A stretch of DNA of 64,000 bases from Fratercula arctica (Eukaryota; Chordata; Aves; Charadriiformes; Alcidae). Under the pieces are notes generated by a model that was not told the origin of the DNA, searched no databases, and saw only the letters and a program-made list of their open reading frames with translations. A program made the position numbers and the translations under genes. Below, piece after piece: positions 37,728 through 49,457 of this stretch; within the stretch, counting starts at the first letter, position 1, and each line of letters opens with the position of its first letter. The stretch lies in assembly GCA_947846985.1 (NCBI GenBank), contig CANTUZ010000007.1, positions 35,716,355 to 35,780,354 of the forward strand. The letters run 5' to 3'.

Positions 37728-40700
37728 GTGAGTTTTCTTTTAGCTGAAAGACTTTTCTGGATATTGAGAACTGCAATGAAATTATATAACCAGGAAAAAA
37801 CAGTCATACCTGGAGAGCTGAGAATTCTTCACTGGTGATCAAAAAATACTAAAAAGGATAGCAAATGTTTAAGTCCCAGCTGCTGAGGGTCTTGTTTATC
37901 AGATTCTCGTTACTGCCTCTCTAGTTCATAAGTGTCACAGCAACAAACTCCACTATTGTTAACAAGCCTTTGACTGTCGTGGAAGGTAAGCGATCTCGTA
38001 CTTACAAAATAAGTGGGGGGAAGTTCAGCCCTTTGCGCTGTAGATACGTACAATGGCAGGAAGCAGAAGGACAAGTTGGATTCATATGCACTGTATTCAG
38101 TCACCTTTCTGCCCCGTGGAATTTGATTGGTATTTAAAGTGTAATAAATTTAACATGTGTCACTTACATATAATCCAGCTATCTAATTAACAAACCTTTT
38201 TGGTTTCACTACCTGTTGCTAGACCAGCATGGAGTTTACCATTTTGTGCTGCGGGTTACTCTCAAAACTGTCGTGCAAACAGTAGAGTGATCTCTCAATG
38301 TTCATGAGATTGGCTTGCCCTTTAACAGGAAAAGACAGTGCAATAGGAAAGGGGCACTTATTTGCTCAGAAAACCTGGTAACACATATTTTCATGAACAT
38401 TTGAAATATAGGGGCACATAAGTTTTTATGCCGTAGTTCACCTGGGAAGCTATAACTTACATGCTGAGAAAGAGATCCACAAATCATCCACATCACCTAA
38501 CTATTACCCTGTCAGCTAAGCCTATACATTAGATAAACCATGTTCCAGTAATAAGGGCATAAGAAATTTTTTATCTTCACAGTACAGTACGTAGCACTTA
38601 GGTTACAACCTGGACTTCATTCCATAGCTGCGCACAAATTCAGTGCACTTTATCTTTGTAACTTATTAATTTTTAATAAAGTAAATATGTAAACAGAGTC
38701 TTTATTGATCTGAAATACCTAAACATATAATCACTATTAATAATGTAACAGGATGTTATAAATATGTAGAACAATAGGGCATGAAAATGAACTCCATGAA
38801 AAGCGCCCACCTGCCAATGGCAGGTCTTGCTGATGGAACGGTGCCACTGCACCTGGTGCAAGGTCCTTGGTGGGCTCTACGCAGTTTAAACCAAAAGTCA
38901 CCACTGAAGGATTTTCCTCATCAAAATGCCTCGCGGTGAGTGTTTTCAGAGAGGAGGTGAGCACTCAAGCCACTTGTGCAGTGTTCTGTGACACTGCAAA
39001 TGTTAGCAGCCAGATTGCACATAATCCCGTCAACGTGCTTTTATAGATATAAGGAACTGATCTTTTAAAGCTATCATTGATGGGATTTAACTTGGATTTA
39101 AAAGCTTTTTCTGAGTATTTCATTTCTTTACCCTGATATCTGCCATGCCTCTTTGAAGAACAAAGAGCAGCGAAGGCTCGTGTGTGAGCAGCAGCCCACC
39201 CTCACCATGGGTTGATACTTTATACCACGAAGGAGTGCGACTTGTTCTTGCATTGGTGCATTGTTCACACCCCAGGTATCATTTCCTCCCACTGTAAAGA
39301 AATTACTGGTTAGTTTGGTGGGAAGATCATTGGGATTCAGATGAGGCTGGCTGTGTCTTTGGAATCAGGGCAGTGCCTGGAGACTTGCACTGTGCCATGT
39401 CTCCTGGGTTTTGTCAACAGTAATCTGCAATGTGCTGGGCACCCCAAGGAGTTCATCGATCCACACTTTGCTTGATCCTCCAGTCTTCCAGGCTGTTGAA
39501 AAATTGCTCATCCATAAGTCAAATATTATTAAAAACTGCCAGAATTTTCCTCAAGGATGACAGATCTTGGAAGGAGGCAACAGCTTAGCTGTCCTGCCTC
39601 TGTTCAGAAATCTTCCTCTGATGTTGTCAATCTGACTGTCATCTAATGTCTATTCTTCTCCTGGGAACTAAGATTACTGAAAAAATATAGAAAGACATCC
39701 GTTACTACAGAAAAAAAATCGGAAATCTGTGTTCCTGCCTATCTGGTACAGACCAAAGAATGCTTGGGGGTTTTTAATCTCCTTTTGGCTATTGCTGAAA
39801 AGGTTGTGTCCAGGCAGATGATATTAAGTCATGGCTGCCTGCAATGCCACTTATTTTATAGCATTGGTGGTTCAACAAGAAATATTGGAAGGACTGGGTG
39901 AAACAGTGGCATTTCAAAGCACTGGCACCCATTCCCAGTGGTGCTCAAATTTTGTGAAGCCCTATCTGTTGAAGATTGTCTCTCCCCTCCAGACTAAAAG
40001 TTTTTTGTCTTTGCCATATCCTGGCATTTTCAACATCATCTGAAGTACTAAAATTAGTTGTTCTGACACCTGCTGGGACATCCATCCTTTCGCATTTCCA
40101 TCTTAAACTTTAGCTCAGATCTAATTTTTTAATATTTGGCTGCTAAAATGCAGTCAGGGTGTTGTGTTGAGCCACGGCTAAATACTACACCAAAATTAAT
40201 GTTAAGGAGCTAAATGTTTTCAAAGCTTATTCTGCTTTTTAGTGTGTCAAAGGTATGTCATTTGTACTGGGTTTTTACAAACTCTCAACCTAAACTGTGA
40301 CATGCTGAAAGGCAGATTAGACACATTCTGCATGAATGGAAATGTACTTGCTTACCTCAGGAATGGTTTTGACCTACTGCATGTACAGGGTGTAGCAGAT
40401 TAAAATGTTTTTATCAACTTCTGGTCTCAGGAAGGTTTTTAGCTTGTTTCTTTGACGAATATTTTTAATGCATGCTGCTGGCAAGCTATTTGACTCGCTG
40501 CAAATTGCCTACAAAAAGGGTCCAGTGTATGGTACTGAATTAATTACCCTTCAAAGGCTGCTTACAGCAACATTGTCAGCAGGAAGAAATGAATGTACCT
40601 TACTAGCCTTTAGCTTAATTTCTCTCATTGAAGATTTTAAGCAGAAATGTAATACAGTAAATGACATGTTCTGGTAATGTGACACTTGCGAATTCACAAG

Positions 40701-43700
40701 CTGCTTGACAGAGTTCCACATCTGAGCCTAATGTCTCAGCCTCGGTTGCTCAGAGAATACAACTTAATGCACAAAACAAACGCAAAAAGATAGCAGATAA
40801 GTAGTAGTAGAGCAAGGCAGAATGGTGGTGGAATAATAAAATGCTTTACGAGTAGTGAAAGAATGCATCCAGAATTTTAAACTTCTGTTTATATTTTAAA
40901 TTAGAGATGTCAAACAAACTGCCTGACGGCAGAGAGCTGAAACTCACGCAGCTGGGATCCTCAGTTGCACATGGAATGACCCATGAAGCATTGACAGAGA
41001 AATCCTACTTCTTTTAGGCCACCTGCAACCCACGGGAATCTCTGCTTTCTCTCAAAAAGCCAGCTGCTCCCTCTGGAGTTGCAGATTTAGTACAGCTTGC
41101 CAGGGGACTAGAAACGTTTTTAATGCATTTGAAAACACTAAGGCAGCTTATCAGGGGCGTGTTGCTTCCCAGATCCTCTAAATTAGAAAAGACATTTTTG
41201 CACTTACTTTCAAGTTAAAACAACTTGGACAGCCTTAGTCCAAGATTATGCAGTCGTTGCAAGTAGGTGGCTCTTGGACAGGTAGTAAGAGTTATTATCC
41301 CCCCATGAGAAAGAAAAGCAGGCCAGTCACCAGTGTGTAGAATAAATCTTAGAAGCTGAGAATAGAAGAGGGACAAGCAGCACATTGCAGAGGCATAATG
41401 ATCTTTAGAGGTTTCTCTGTTAAAATTTAGAAAAGCAGTGAGTGGTAGCAAGGTCCACAGCTCATCTGGAAAGAGGGTGAATGTTGAAGCAAGGAAGCAT
41501 GAAGTGGCATCACTGCAGGGAACGTGCTCTAAAAGCTCTGGGAAGGAAAGGAATTAAGTGAGGTCTTCTGCAGGCAGCAAAGCTGCAGGGAACCGGCATG
41601 CCAGTGTGCCTCCAGGCATGGTGGTCCGCTTTATTACCTCGCCGAGCCTTTGAGATTAGTGCTGGTCATAAAGTAACTGAAAGTTGTTTTCCCACCTGCA
41701 GTAAATGCAAAAATTAAAACTAATTCTGATCAAAGCTTAGTCAGAGGTTTAGTAGGTGCTGGTAATTCAAGAAGAGGCCAGAGAGTAGAAGACTCTTCAA
41801 CTTGGAGTAGGTAATAAAAAGGCAGTAAATAATGAGGACAAATGTAGCAACACAGAGGCAGGCTTAGAACATTTTAAATCTAAAAGACTGCAAAGACAGT
41901 TCAATACAGATAAATGTAGAATAATGAGGTTTATGACTCTTTATCACATACTGTAAATGTGACTTGTAAAATATGACAAAAAAGGAGCAAGAAAGTTGAA
42001 AGATAAGTTTCTTAATATTATTTATGAGTAATGAGAAGTAAAGTGAATGAGTAGAGAAAAGACTATGTATGAAATAATGAAGACTTTGATGAGTTGTTAT
42101 CACACAAATCTGTGTGCTTGGTAAAATATGAGGACGGAGTAGAGTCAGAAGACAGGTCTGTGTGGAATGAACAAACAGGAGTATGAGAACAATGTACCGA
42201 ATAATGATGAGTCTTAGGGGTCTCTCTCTCACACCAATGTGTATTGTAAATATATGGTGTGCACTAATAAAGGGATTAGAAAAGGAAAGGCAGGTCTGTT
42301 GATGTTAGAAATATGAGAAAACAATAGAAACCAGTATTTTCTGCTCTAACAAATCAAAGGATAATTGAACCTGGCTGTTTTGTTGAGTGAGTCTTGGGAG
42401 TCTGTTGAGACACACAAGAGCTTGATTGCTTTCAATGGAGCAGCAGGTTTTGCTCAAAAATAGGACCACAACCAATTTATGTAGAAAATGAAAACGTGGT
42501 AAATCAGAACTCTGTTTTGCATACTGTCAGTAATGCAGCCTCTCCTATTCCTCTGGGATTTATCAGCATCTTTGCTGAAAATCAGCATCTTTCTGTGCCC
42601 TGGGAGCATGGAATTCGTATTACCAACTATGGTGAATGGAGTGCGTGCAAAGGGGTTAATTTTTACCAGTTGCATTTTCTCAGGTCACAGCCAGCCGGGT
42701 TTGATGATATCATAGTGATAAATTAGTGTCCTGTCGAGTGGCTTTAGAGAGTGGGATCTTATGAAACAAGTCAGAATTTTCAGAAATTTATGGTCTCCAA
42801 TTTGTGCGTATGAATTCATTGGATCATGATCAATTAATCGCTCATAGGATATTTTTTAAATTCATACATAGAATCCTAAATAACTTTCATCTGAGGAGCT
42901 ATTAAGTTTTTCCTTTAGATTACTTATTCGCTGTGCAAAGGTAGGATGTGTCTGTTGAGGTCTACCATGAGCTTTCAAATTGAGAGACGCATAACAATGT
43001 CTAAATTTATGCTTATTGTTTATATTGAGTAATTAATGATGGTTACGTTTATAACTATTCTATTGGTTTTGACCCTAAATGTCTTAATGTTATCAAAAGA
43101 CTTCTGCATACACTGTTCACTTCATTATGTGAAACTACAGTTACAGGAAATACGTGCAGTTGTACCCTTAGATCCCAAGACCTGGATCAGTTCAGCCAGT
43201 GGAGGTATGCTAATGCGTACCTGACGGCACAGGGCAAAATACTGAAAGGTGTTTCAGTGGAATGTCACTGTGTAAGCCCTTAGAAAAATCCCACTAGGTC
43301 CTAAACAGCACCCTGAGGGTACTTCATGTCTTATTCCTCATCCTTGATGAGACTTGTCTCCTTTACCTTTCAGTCTTCAAATAAGTAAATGGCTAAAGCT
43401 AAGAAAAAGAGAGTAATTTCTTCACCATTTCCGTGGCTAGGGTGAAAATAGTGGTCTTAAAGGATGGGAGTGGAGATTGAAATTGGACAGTAGGAAAAAC
43501 TTGCCATGAGTAAAGCACTCGTACAGAAGCATTGGAACGGGTTACGTGGTGAGGTTATGGAGTTAGACAAGCATCTATCTGGAGTAATGTAGGTGTAGTT
43601 GATCTTACCTGAGGCAAAGGGATGGACAAGATAAAGTCTTGTATTTCCTTTCAGCTCTCATTTTCTATGATTTTGTGATCCTGTTATCCTCTGGTTAGAC

Positions 43701-44397
43701 CCACTTAGTAATGAGTTCACTTTCCTGTCTGTTGAATTCGATGCCTTCTGCTGTGCTGCCATATTGGAATCCCTTTACTGGAATAGGAGGATTTTTATGC
43801 TGGAAAGTGGGCGTAAGTCCAACACATCCCAGAGGGAATTTAAAAGGGCATAACATGTAATGGGACATTGAGAAAAATGTACGTTACGCTTGATTAGGCA
43901 CTCTCTGAATTTACCTGTACAACTTTCTGAAGTTCGGTGAAGACCGTGTGTCTCACTGCTGCCTTATCACATTAGTTCAGCTTTTTTCTAATAGACAGCG
44001 ATGCCCTATTCTTAGCAGCACAGAATGAGGTTTCATTCTCCCCTTTCACAAATCATCACCCCGTAGAGCTTCAGCAAGCTAAATCACGCTATCAGTGAAG
44101 CCTTTGCAGTGCTATTCAATGGCAGAACAAATGGTATCCTGAAATATAGCCGGAAATGGAAATATATTCTCGATACACCAGCAATTCATGGGAGAGTCTG
44201 TCTGTCATCTTCATGAGATAATGGTTTTTCAAATAAATCTTTTGGGCTTGTTTGAATTTTCATTCAAAATCAACAGTCACGATAGTGTCAGAGTAGTTCT
44301 GACTGTCTGGGACAGAAGTATAGCACAGTTTCTGAAATCAATGCCCTTCTCACCCTCCTGATGTGTCTAACGTTGCCTTCTACTCTTCTTGTTACAG
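37728..44397 (+). other. TENM1: TENM1 intron (6.7 kb) with an old CR1 remnant
   Basis: This intron runs from donor GTGAGT to acceptor CTTCTTGTTACAG. The only recognisable element is a decayed CR1 3' end at about 43468-43683. A short stretch near 41895-41930 reads FNTDKCRIM in one frame and faintly resembles LINE RT sequence, but it is too short to call. The rest is unremarkable. Confidence 0.8.
43468..43683 (+). mobile_element. Ancient CR1 LINE 3' remnant
   Basis: This stretch follows the order of a CR1 3' end, sense to TENM1. First comes a decayed version of the ORF2 C-terminus (nucleotides matching L-D-x-R-K-N-..., then CATTGGAACGGGTTAC and GTGAGGTTATGGAG). Next comes the GACAAGCATCTATCTGG...GTAGGTGTAGTTGATC block found in many old sauropsid CR1s, and last a terminal TTCTATGATTTTGTGATCC, a decayed form of the TTCTATGAT octamer end. 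Frames are broken and divergence is clearly higher than in the copy at 15.7-16.8 kb, so it is an older insertion. The call is by remembered consensus and the left edge is approximate. Confidence 0.75.
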
Positions 44398-44517
44398 ACG
44401 GGCATGTGTCATTCGAGGCCAGGTGGTAGCAATAGATGGAACACCTTTGGTTGGAGTGAATGTCAGTTTTCTGCACCACAATGAGTATGGATACACCATC
44501 AGTCGACAAGATGGAAG
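44398..44517 (+). CDS. TENM1: TENM1 exon: TTR-like domain, first part
   Basis: This 120-nt exon has phase 2 at both ends. It encodes (R)[20 protein letters not shown], then [19 protein letters not shown]. The G-x-V-x-x-x-D-G-x-P-L-x-G-V pattern is the carboxypeptidase-regulatory/transthyretin-like beta-sandwich signature. It sits at the same place in all teneurins, just before the FN-plug and propeller. N-V-S is a potential N-glycosylation sequon. The acceptor is CTTGTTACAG. The donor AAG|GTCAGA is a valid GT but further from consensus than the others here. Reading through it stays open for 35 further codons, to a stop at 44624-44626. Confidence 0.95.
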
Positions 44518-46281
44518 GTCAGACTTTCATGTATGGTCTTTCACTATTTGCATAGTTGGGGCCATCTACCACCTTCTATTCATGTACAAAATTTTCGTAG
44601 ACGTCACTGTTCATAGTGTGGATTGAGGATGGCATCTGACCCTCTGCTCTGGGAGCACATTTGGTTAGAGCTCTCTGGTAAAGGGACCAAAGAACAAAGA
44701 GAAGAAGAAAAAACCTAATCAGCAACAAGATTACAGTGGTATTCAAACACCTGGAGTCAAAATGTGACAGTACTGCTATAACAGCACCTTCTTGACATTT
44801 GAATATTTTCACTAGTCAGGTTTTCCAGAGAATTCCCTATCTTTTTTTTTTTTTCCCTGTTGTTAACTGTGAATCTTCCAAGTAGTTTATTGAGGTGTCA
44901 ATGAAGTTAACTCCTGTACCTCATCACCTGAGCCACACAAGTAAAAGTGAGGACAGACTCTTTCCAGAGCCAAAATGGTTAAATTGCTGTTCCATAACCA
45001 GCCCAGGACAATGCTGGCTTCCCTCTCTTCCCCTGCCTCGTAGGCTCTCATCTCTCAGAGAGATGAAGTTCCTATATATTCTATATTGCACTCCAGGGTT
45101 GGCCATCCATTTGCAGCAGGATCGTGATTTGCCCCTGAGCTTGAATTAAGCTGCTAAGGGCAGTTTAAGACTTCATCTTCCTTGGCTGTGTCATGAATGA
45201 CAAGGAATCAGAAGCTATCTTCCAACAGGGAAAGAGCGTAATTTGTCACTGTTTCCACAATTATTATTTTTTGTTTGGCTTTGTCAATTTATAAAAGTAA
45301 CGAGCATGCATATTTATTTTACCTTAGTTTATTGACTTTCAAATCACACTACTGAAAGTTAGTAATTATCATTTCCTCTTTACACTAGCTTGGATAAAGT
45401 TGTTGCATTAAAATATGCTACCTGTATTTCACTGTGAATGTAATCGGTGTCATTTGGGAAATGTGATGAGATATGCATAATTAAGTCTGACTTCTTATCA
45501 CAGTTTGTTACCATCAAAAGCCTCCATAATAGATGCGTTCAATAATACAGAGGGTGAAGTATCTATTTACATATTACCTTATGTTGCCTGACTATGGATG
45601 TCAGAAACTCAGAAAATTGAGACTCTGCGTATCGTGCCTTCTATGTCCCACTGTTTTGCAGCCCAGATATGCCAAAGGTTCTTCACAACAGCTCCCAGAG
45701 GAGCACCTGCCTTACGTACAAGAGCCGATTCAGTTCTCAGTGCAATTAATCAGCATCTTTCCCAAAAATTTCATATCCTGCGCAGAGGCATCTCCTGCTT
45801 AGTGTACTCAACCTTTTCCCGCACTACTTTTAGAAAAAGGGAGCAGGATATGTTAATAGAGAAAAGGCCTAACAGGCTTTGAGACTTCTTATTCTGCATG
45901 CTGTACCTGCATAGATTATGAGTAGCATCCCTTTTCTGGACTAGGAATTTCTTTTCATATAAACCAAAGTAACTGGGTCCATGCTTTTGTTACAGATGAC
46001 TCGTTAGTATTGATTCTAGTTGATAAATAGAGGGGATTCAGAGTCAAGTAACAGTGAAGTACTCTGCCTTGCTATTGATGTATAGAGGGAGAGAGCGCAG
46101 AGAGGTAAAGCTCCTTTGTGAATACCAAGGTGATGCCAAAAAGGTATACTTGAATGATTTCATGTAGCAAATCAAGGGCTGTAATGAGCAACATGAAGTT
46201 TGTGTTTGTGATGCATTGAAAGTTAAGGTAATATGATGATAAAACAAAAAGAAACAAAGCATTTTGCTTTCTCTTTTCCAG
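44518..46281 (+). other. TENM1: TENM1 intron (1.8 kb)
   Basis: This intron runs from donor GTCAGA to acceptor TTTCTCTTTTCCAG. It contains a T13 run at about 44842-44854. I see no mobile element or gene. The first 109 nt remain in frame with the upstream exon before a stop. Confidence 0.85.
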
Positions 46282-46543
46282 TTTTGACCTTGTGGCTGTT
46301 GGAGGCATCTCTGTCACTCTAGTTTTTGACAGATCTCCTTTCATATCTGAAAAAAGGACACTTTGGTTGCCTTGGAATAGATTTATCATCGTAGACAAAG
46401 TTGTAATGCAGAGAACAGAATCAGACGCACCATCTTGTGACATCAGTAGTTTTGTCAGCCCCAATCCGATTGTACTCCCTTCACCCTTGACAGCATTTGG
46501 AGGGTCCTGTCCTGAAAGAGGAACCGTTATTCCAGAGCTACAG
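46282..46543 (+). CDS. TENM1: TENM1 exon: end of the TTR-like domain and start of the FN-plug
   Basis: This 262-nt exon enters in phase 2 and leaves in phase 0. It encodes (S)FDLVAVGGISVTLVFDRSPF, then KRTLWLPWNRFIIVDKV. Next come a Ser/Pro segment with PSCDISSF and NPIVLPSPLTAFGGSCPERG, and finally the end VIPELQ. The opening FDLVAVGG strand completes the TTR-like sandwich. The following WLPWN segment and the two cysteines belong to the region that leads into the FN-plug, which closes the base of the YD-shell barrel in teneurin structures. The acceptor is CTCTTTTCCAG and the donor CAG|GTAATG. Confidence 0.95.
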
Positions 46544-49189
46544 GTAATGAAAAGACTTTCAGTTCAGTTGCAGAACAAATTCTAGACAATTTTAGAAGAG
46601 ATACCAAATAGTGAACACTTAACTGCTGTGATGTTATTCGCTTGTCAGAATGACACCAGTGCATATCTCTTTAGTACTCTTTCACAAGATGCCTCTTTTT
46701 TTCTTTCTTTTTTGTTACTATTTTAAGGTGCTTTATTTCTTACGTCCAAGTAGAAGAAAGTGGGGAGTCCTAACATGATTTATGATCGAAATCCTGATTT
46801 ATTTATAGTGATGCACAAAACTGTTCCTTGGTTACAGATAAACAGTACAACTTCCCCATACGTCAATGTGAGACACGACCCAAGATGCTTTGAAGACTCC
46901 TGGGGATGTTTCATCCATTCACATCTCCTGGTTCTTTACGATGGCATCTCCAGCTATATTTTAGCTTCTTGGTTTTTATTACTTCCCATGGTAGAGCAAT
47001 TTTAACATGATCTTTAGGATTGTTTTTATTTAAATGTCTTTTTTCTTGACACTCCCTTAAGTGTTTAGAAGCAATTTCTAATTAACCTTGTATTTAACTG
47101 TTCTTTTATTTGAGACTTAAAAGAAATTGTATGAATCGAACAACCAACAAAATATATCTACACATGTTTCAGACCAGTTAACTCCCATAGTTTTGGTATG
47201 CTTTTTGAGCAGTTAGAGTTCAAGCAATAAGGTCTTTTTTGAGTTCTCTTTAAATTTCACTGAGCAAGTCTGGAAGGTATTTTGGAGGCTACCTGTAGAC
47301 ATTAATATTTCCAACCTTTTCTCTTTTTCTCGTAAAAGTGTTGCTACTGATTGAGGGCCTTTATTCTACATGTAGAAGACGTCGAATTGAAGTCAAACGT
47401 GTCTAAACATCTCTGTAACTATTAAAAACATTATCATGTTTCAACCAGTTGATGGCCATAGTGTTGCTTCACAGAATGTACTAAGTGAAACTGATGAAGA
47501 TAAATTAAGAGTAACTGATGCACACTAGTAAGAAAAAACTGGGTCACATTACTCCACATGAGGTCTTCCTGGGTCTTCTTTAAATAGCGAGGTACCCAAA
47601 CATTCCGTCTCCATGGAGAAAACCTGCCCCTGGTCCTTTTTTGCCATTGGAGGGTCCTCAGAGTGTGAAGTTCCATTGTAGAATACTGAGAAATGAACAA
47701 AAAGCAACCCAGAATAATAGGAGAAGGAGATATATTAGCACATATTAATGCATGAATATTTCTTCCTGCTTTTCTATTAAAAAATGAGAAGAGATGTCAG
47801 ATGTATGACAGAGGGGGCAGCTGGGATGTCAGCGGGAAAGAAGGGGAACACTGCAAATCAGAACAATAAAGGGAGCAGGATTTCCCTGGCAACACTACAT
47901 TTCATATGTCGAAACGACAAGTGCTGGCAGGCCTCCAGCTGTACTGCAGCAATCCTATGACAGTGATACTGTTGCAATGTGTAAATAAAATTGTTTTGAA
48001 AGTGAAGTAATCTCTTGTTAAACAAGAAAAACTGAAAAACCGGGGAATACAAACAAAACAGTTTGTATTTTTCCAAAATAGACGAATTTAACATTGTGAC
48101 AGGTTGGCTTGTGGTCACAGAAATGCACTAAAATCATTACCTTTATTAAGCACAGTCTAGTTTTCAGTGGCTTTTGGGTGACTGTGGTGGCATCCTCCAA
48201 GAAGCTGCTCTCTTCTCTTGCCTGCTCTTCCTCACAGTCTGTCCCAGGAGAGCTCCCGTCTCTCAGGAGATCACAAGAGCCAAATCCCTGTTTGTAGCTC
48301 AAAGGCCCACATCATTCAAAAGGTCAAGACCAAGTTTCTCTTTTTTTTTTCCCCTCACAAGCTCGCAGTCTTTGCGGTCCTTCTGGTTGCTGAGGGCTTA
48401 TCTTCTTTGCAGCCAGGAATCGATACCACCCCACGGTGGGCATATCCAAGCCGGCTTTAATCCAGGTGACTCAGGCAGTGTCTCTGACAGCAGTGTCGTG
48501 GGATGTGAACTCTTCTGCGCACCCCAGGGACTTACCTGTCACCTGGGTGACTCTGACACCCAGACTGTTTCGTCTTCCCTGCCGTGTGTCCCCAGCTAGC
48601 TTTTTATGTTCCTTACGCCGTGCCTTCCTACACCACGACCCTTCTTGCCGGAGCCTGGCCTTACTGCCAGCGCTCCTGCACAGAAGATGGTGTAGCAGGA
48701 AGATTTGCTTTCTTTCTTAGCTCTCCCCATGTTAGAGTTATTACCTCCAAAGCAGGATAGTATCTTCAAATCATAATGTAATACATAAAGAGTGTGCGTA
48801 TTTGAAACAGGTCTTAATTGTATTCTGGTTAAGAACACGCATTAAGTAAACCAAATAATGAAGCCAAGGTAAAGCTGTAGAGCTCTCATGTGTGAATATG
48901 TCCACAGAGAAAGTATTTGCCCCGTGGCTAGATAAGAGTAAAGCATTGGAGGAAGAGGCTCTTTATCAAAATAGAGAGACCACCATCCGGGAAGTTGACC
49001 AAGCAGTTTCTGGTGTTAGACATTTTGTAATGTGCCTGGCTACTGCATTGCTGAAATAAGCACAGAAGACGATCAGTGTTGTAAGTGGTACAGTGTTCAC
49101 ATCATGACTGTGAAATGTAAAATAAGCACCTGCTGTTATAATTTTGCATTTTTCTTGGCTATACATGTAATGATGTGGTTTTTTCCAAG
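46544..49189 (+). other. TENM1: TENM1 intron (2.6 kb)
   Basis: This intron runs from donor GTAATG to acceptor GGTTTTTTCCAAG. Its segment 48200-48720 is somewhat GC-rich and open in several frames (up to 141 codons, 48174-48599), but it has no splice-bounded or family-matching coding potential. No mobile element was recognised. Confidence 0.8.
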
Positions 49190-49457
49190 GTGGTCCAAGA
49201 GGAAATCCCAATTCCTTCAAGTTTCGTGAAGCTGAGTTATCTGAGCAGTCGAACACCAGGGTATAAAACTTTGCTGCGCATTATTTTGACACACACAACC
49301 ATCCCTTCTGGAATGACAAAAGTCCATCTAATAGTTGCTGTTGAAGGACGTCTGCTTCAGAAATGGTTTCCTGCTGCAGCCAATTTGGTCTACACATTTG
49401 CCTGGAATAAGACAGATATCTATGGACAGAAGGTTTCTGGTCTGGCCGAGGCTATGG
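49190..49457 (+). CDS. TENM1: TENM1 exon: FN-plug domain, main part
   Basis: This 268-nt exon enters in phase 0 and leaves in phase 1. It starts [20 protein letters not shown] and runs through [33 protein letters not shown], and [20 protein letters not shown] to LAEAM. These alternating beta-strands form the fibronectin-like plug that seals the bottom of the teneurin YD-shell. N-K-T is a potential N-glycosylation sequon. The acceptor TTTTCCAAG lies directly before GTG GTC, the only phase-0 junction among the exons here. The donor is ATGG|GTATGT. Confidence 0.95.

Noticed and set aside
41895..41930. Short stretch reading FNTDKCRIM, resembling LINE reverse transcriptase
   Set aside because: Only about nine residues match a remembered RT motif and the flanks do not continue the homology. 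It could not be told from chance without a profile search.
42496..42726. 76-codon open frame beginning MVNQNSVLH
   Set aside because: No domain or splice pattern matching TENM1, and overlapping frames on both strands are equally open.
48174..48599. 141-codon open frame with overlapping frames in a GC-richer intron stretch
   Set aside because: Several overlapping frames are open at once, which points to composition. The peptide is low in motif content and no splice sites fit the TENM1 phases (0 in, 0 out).
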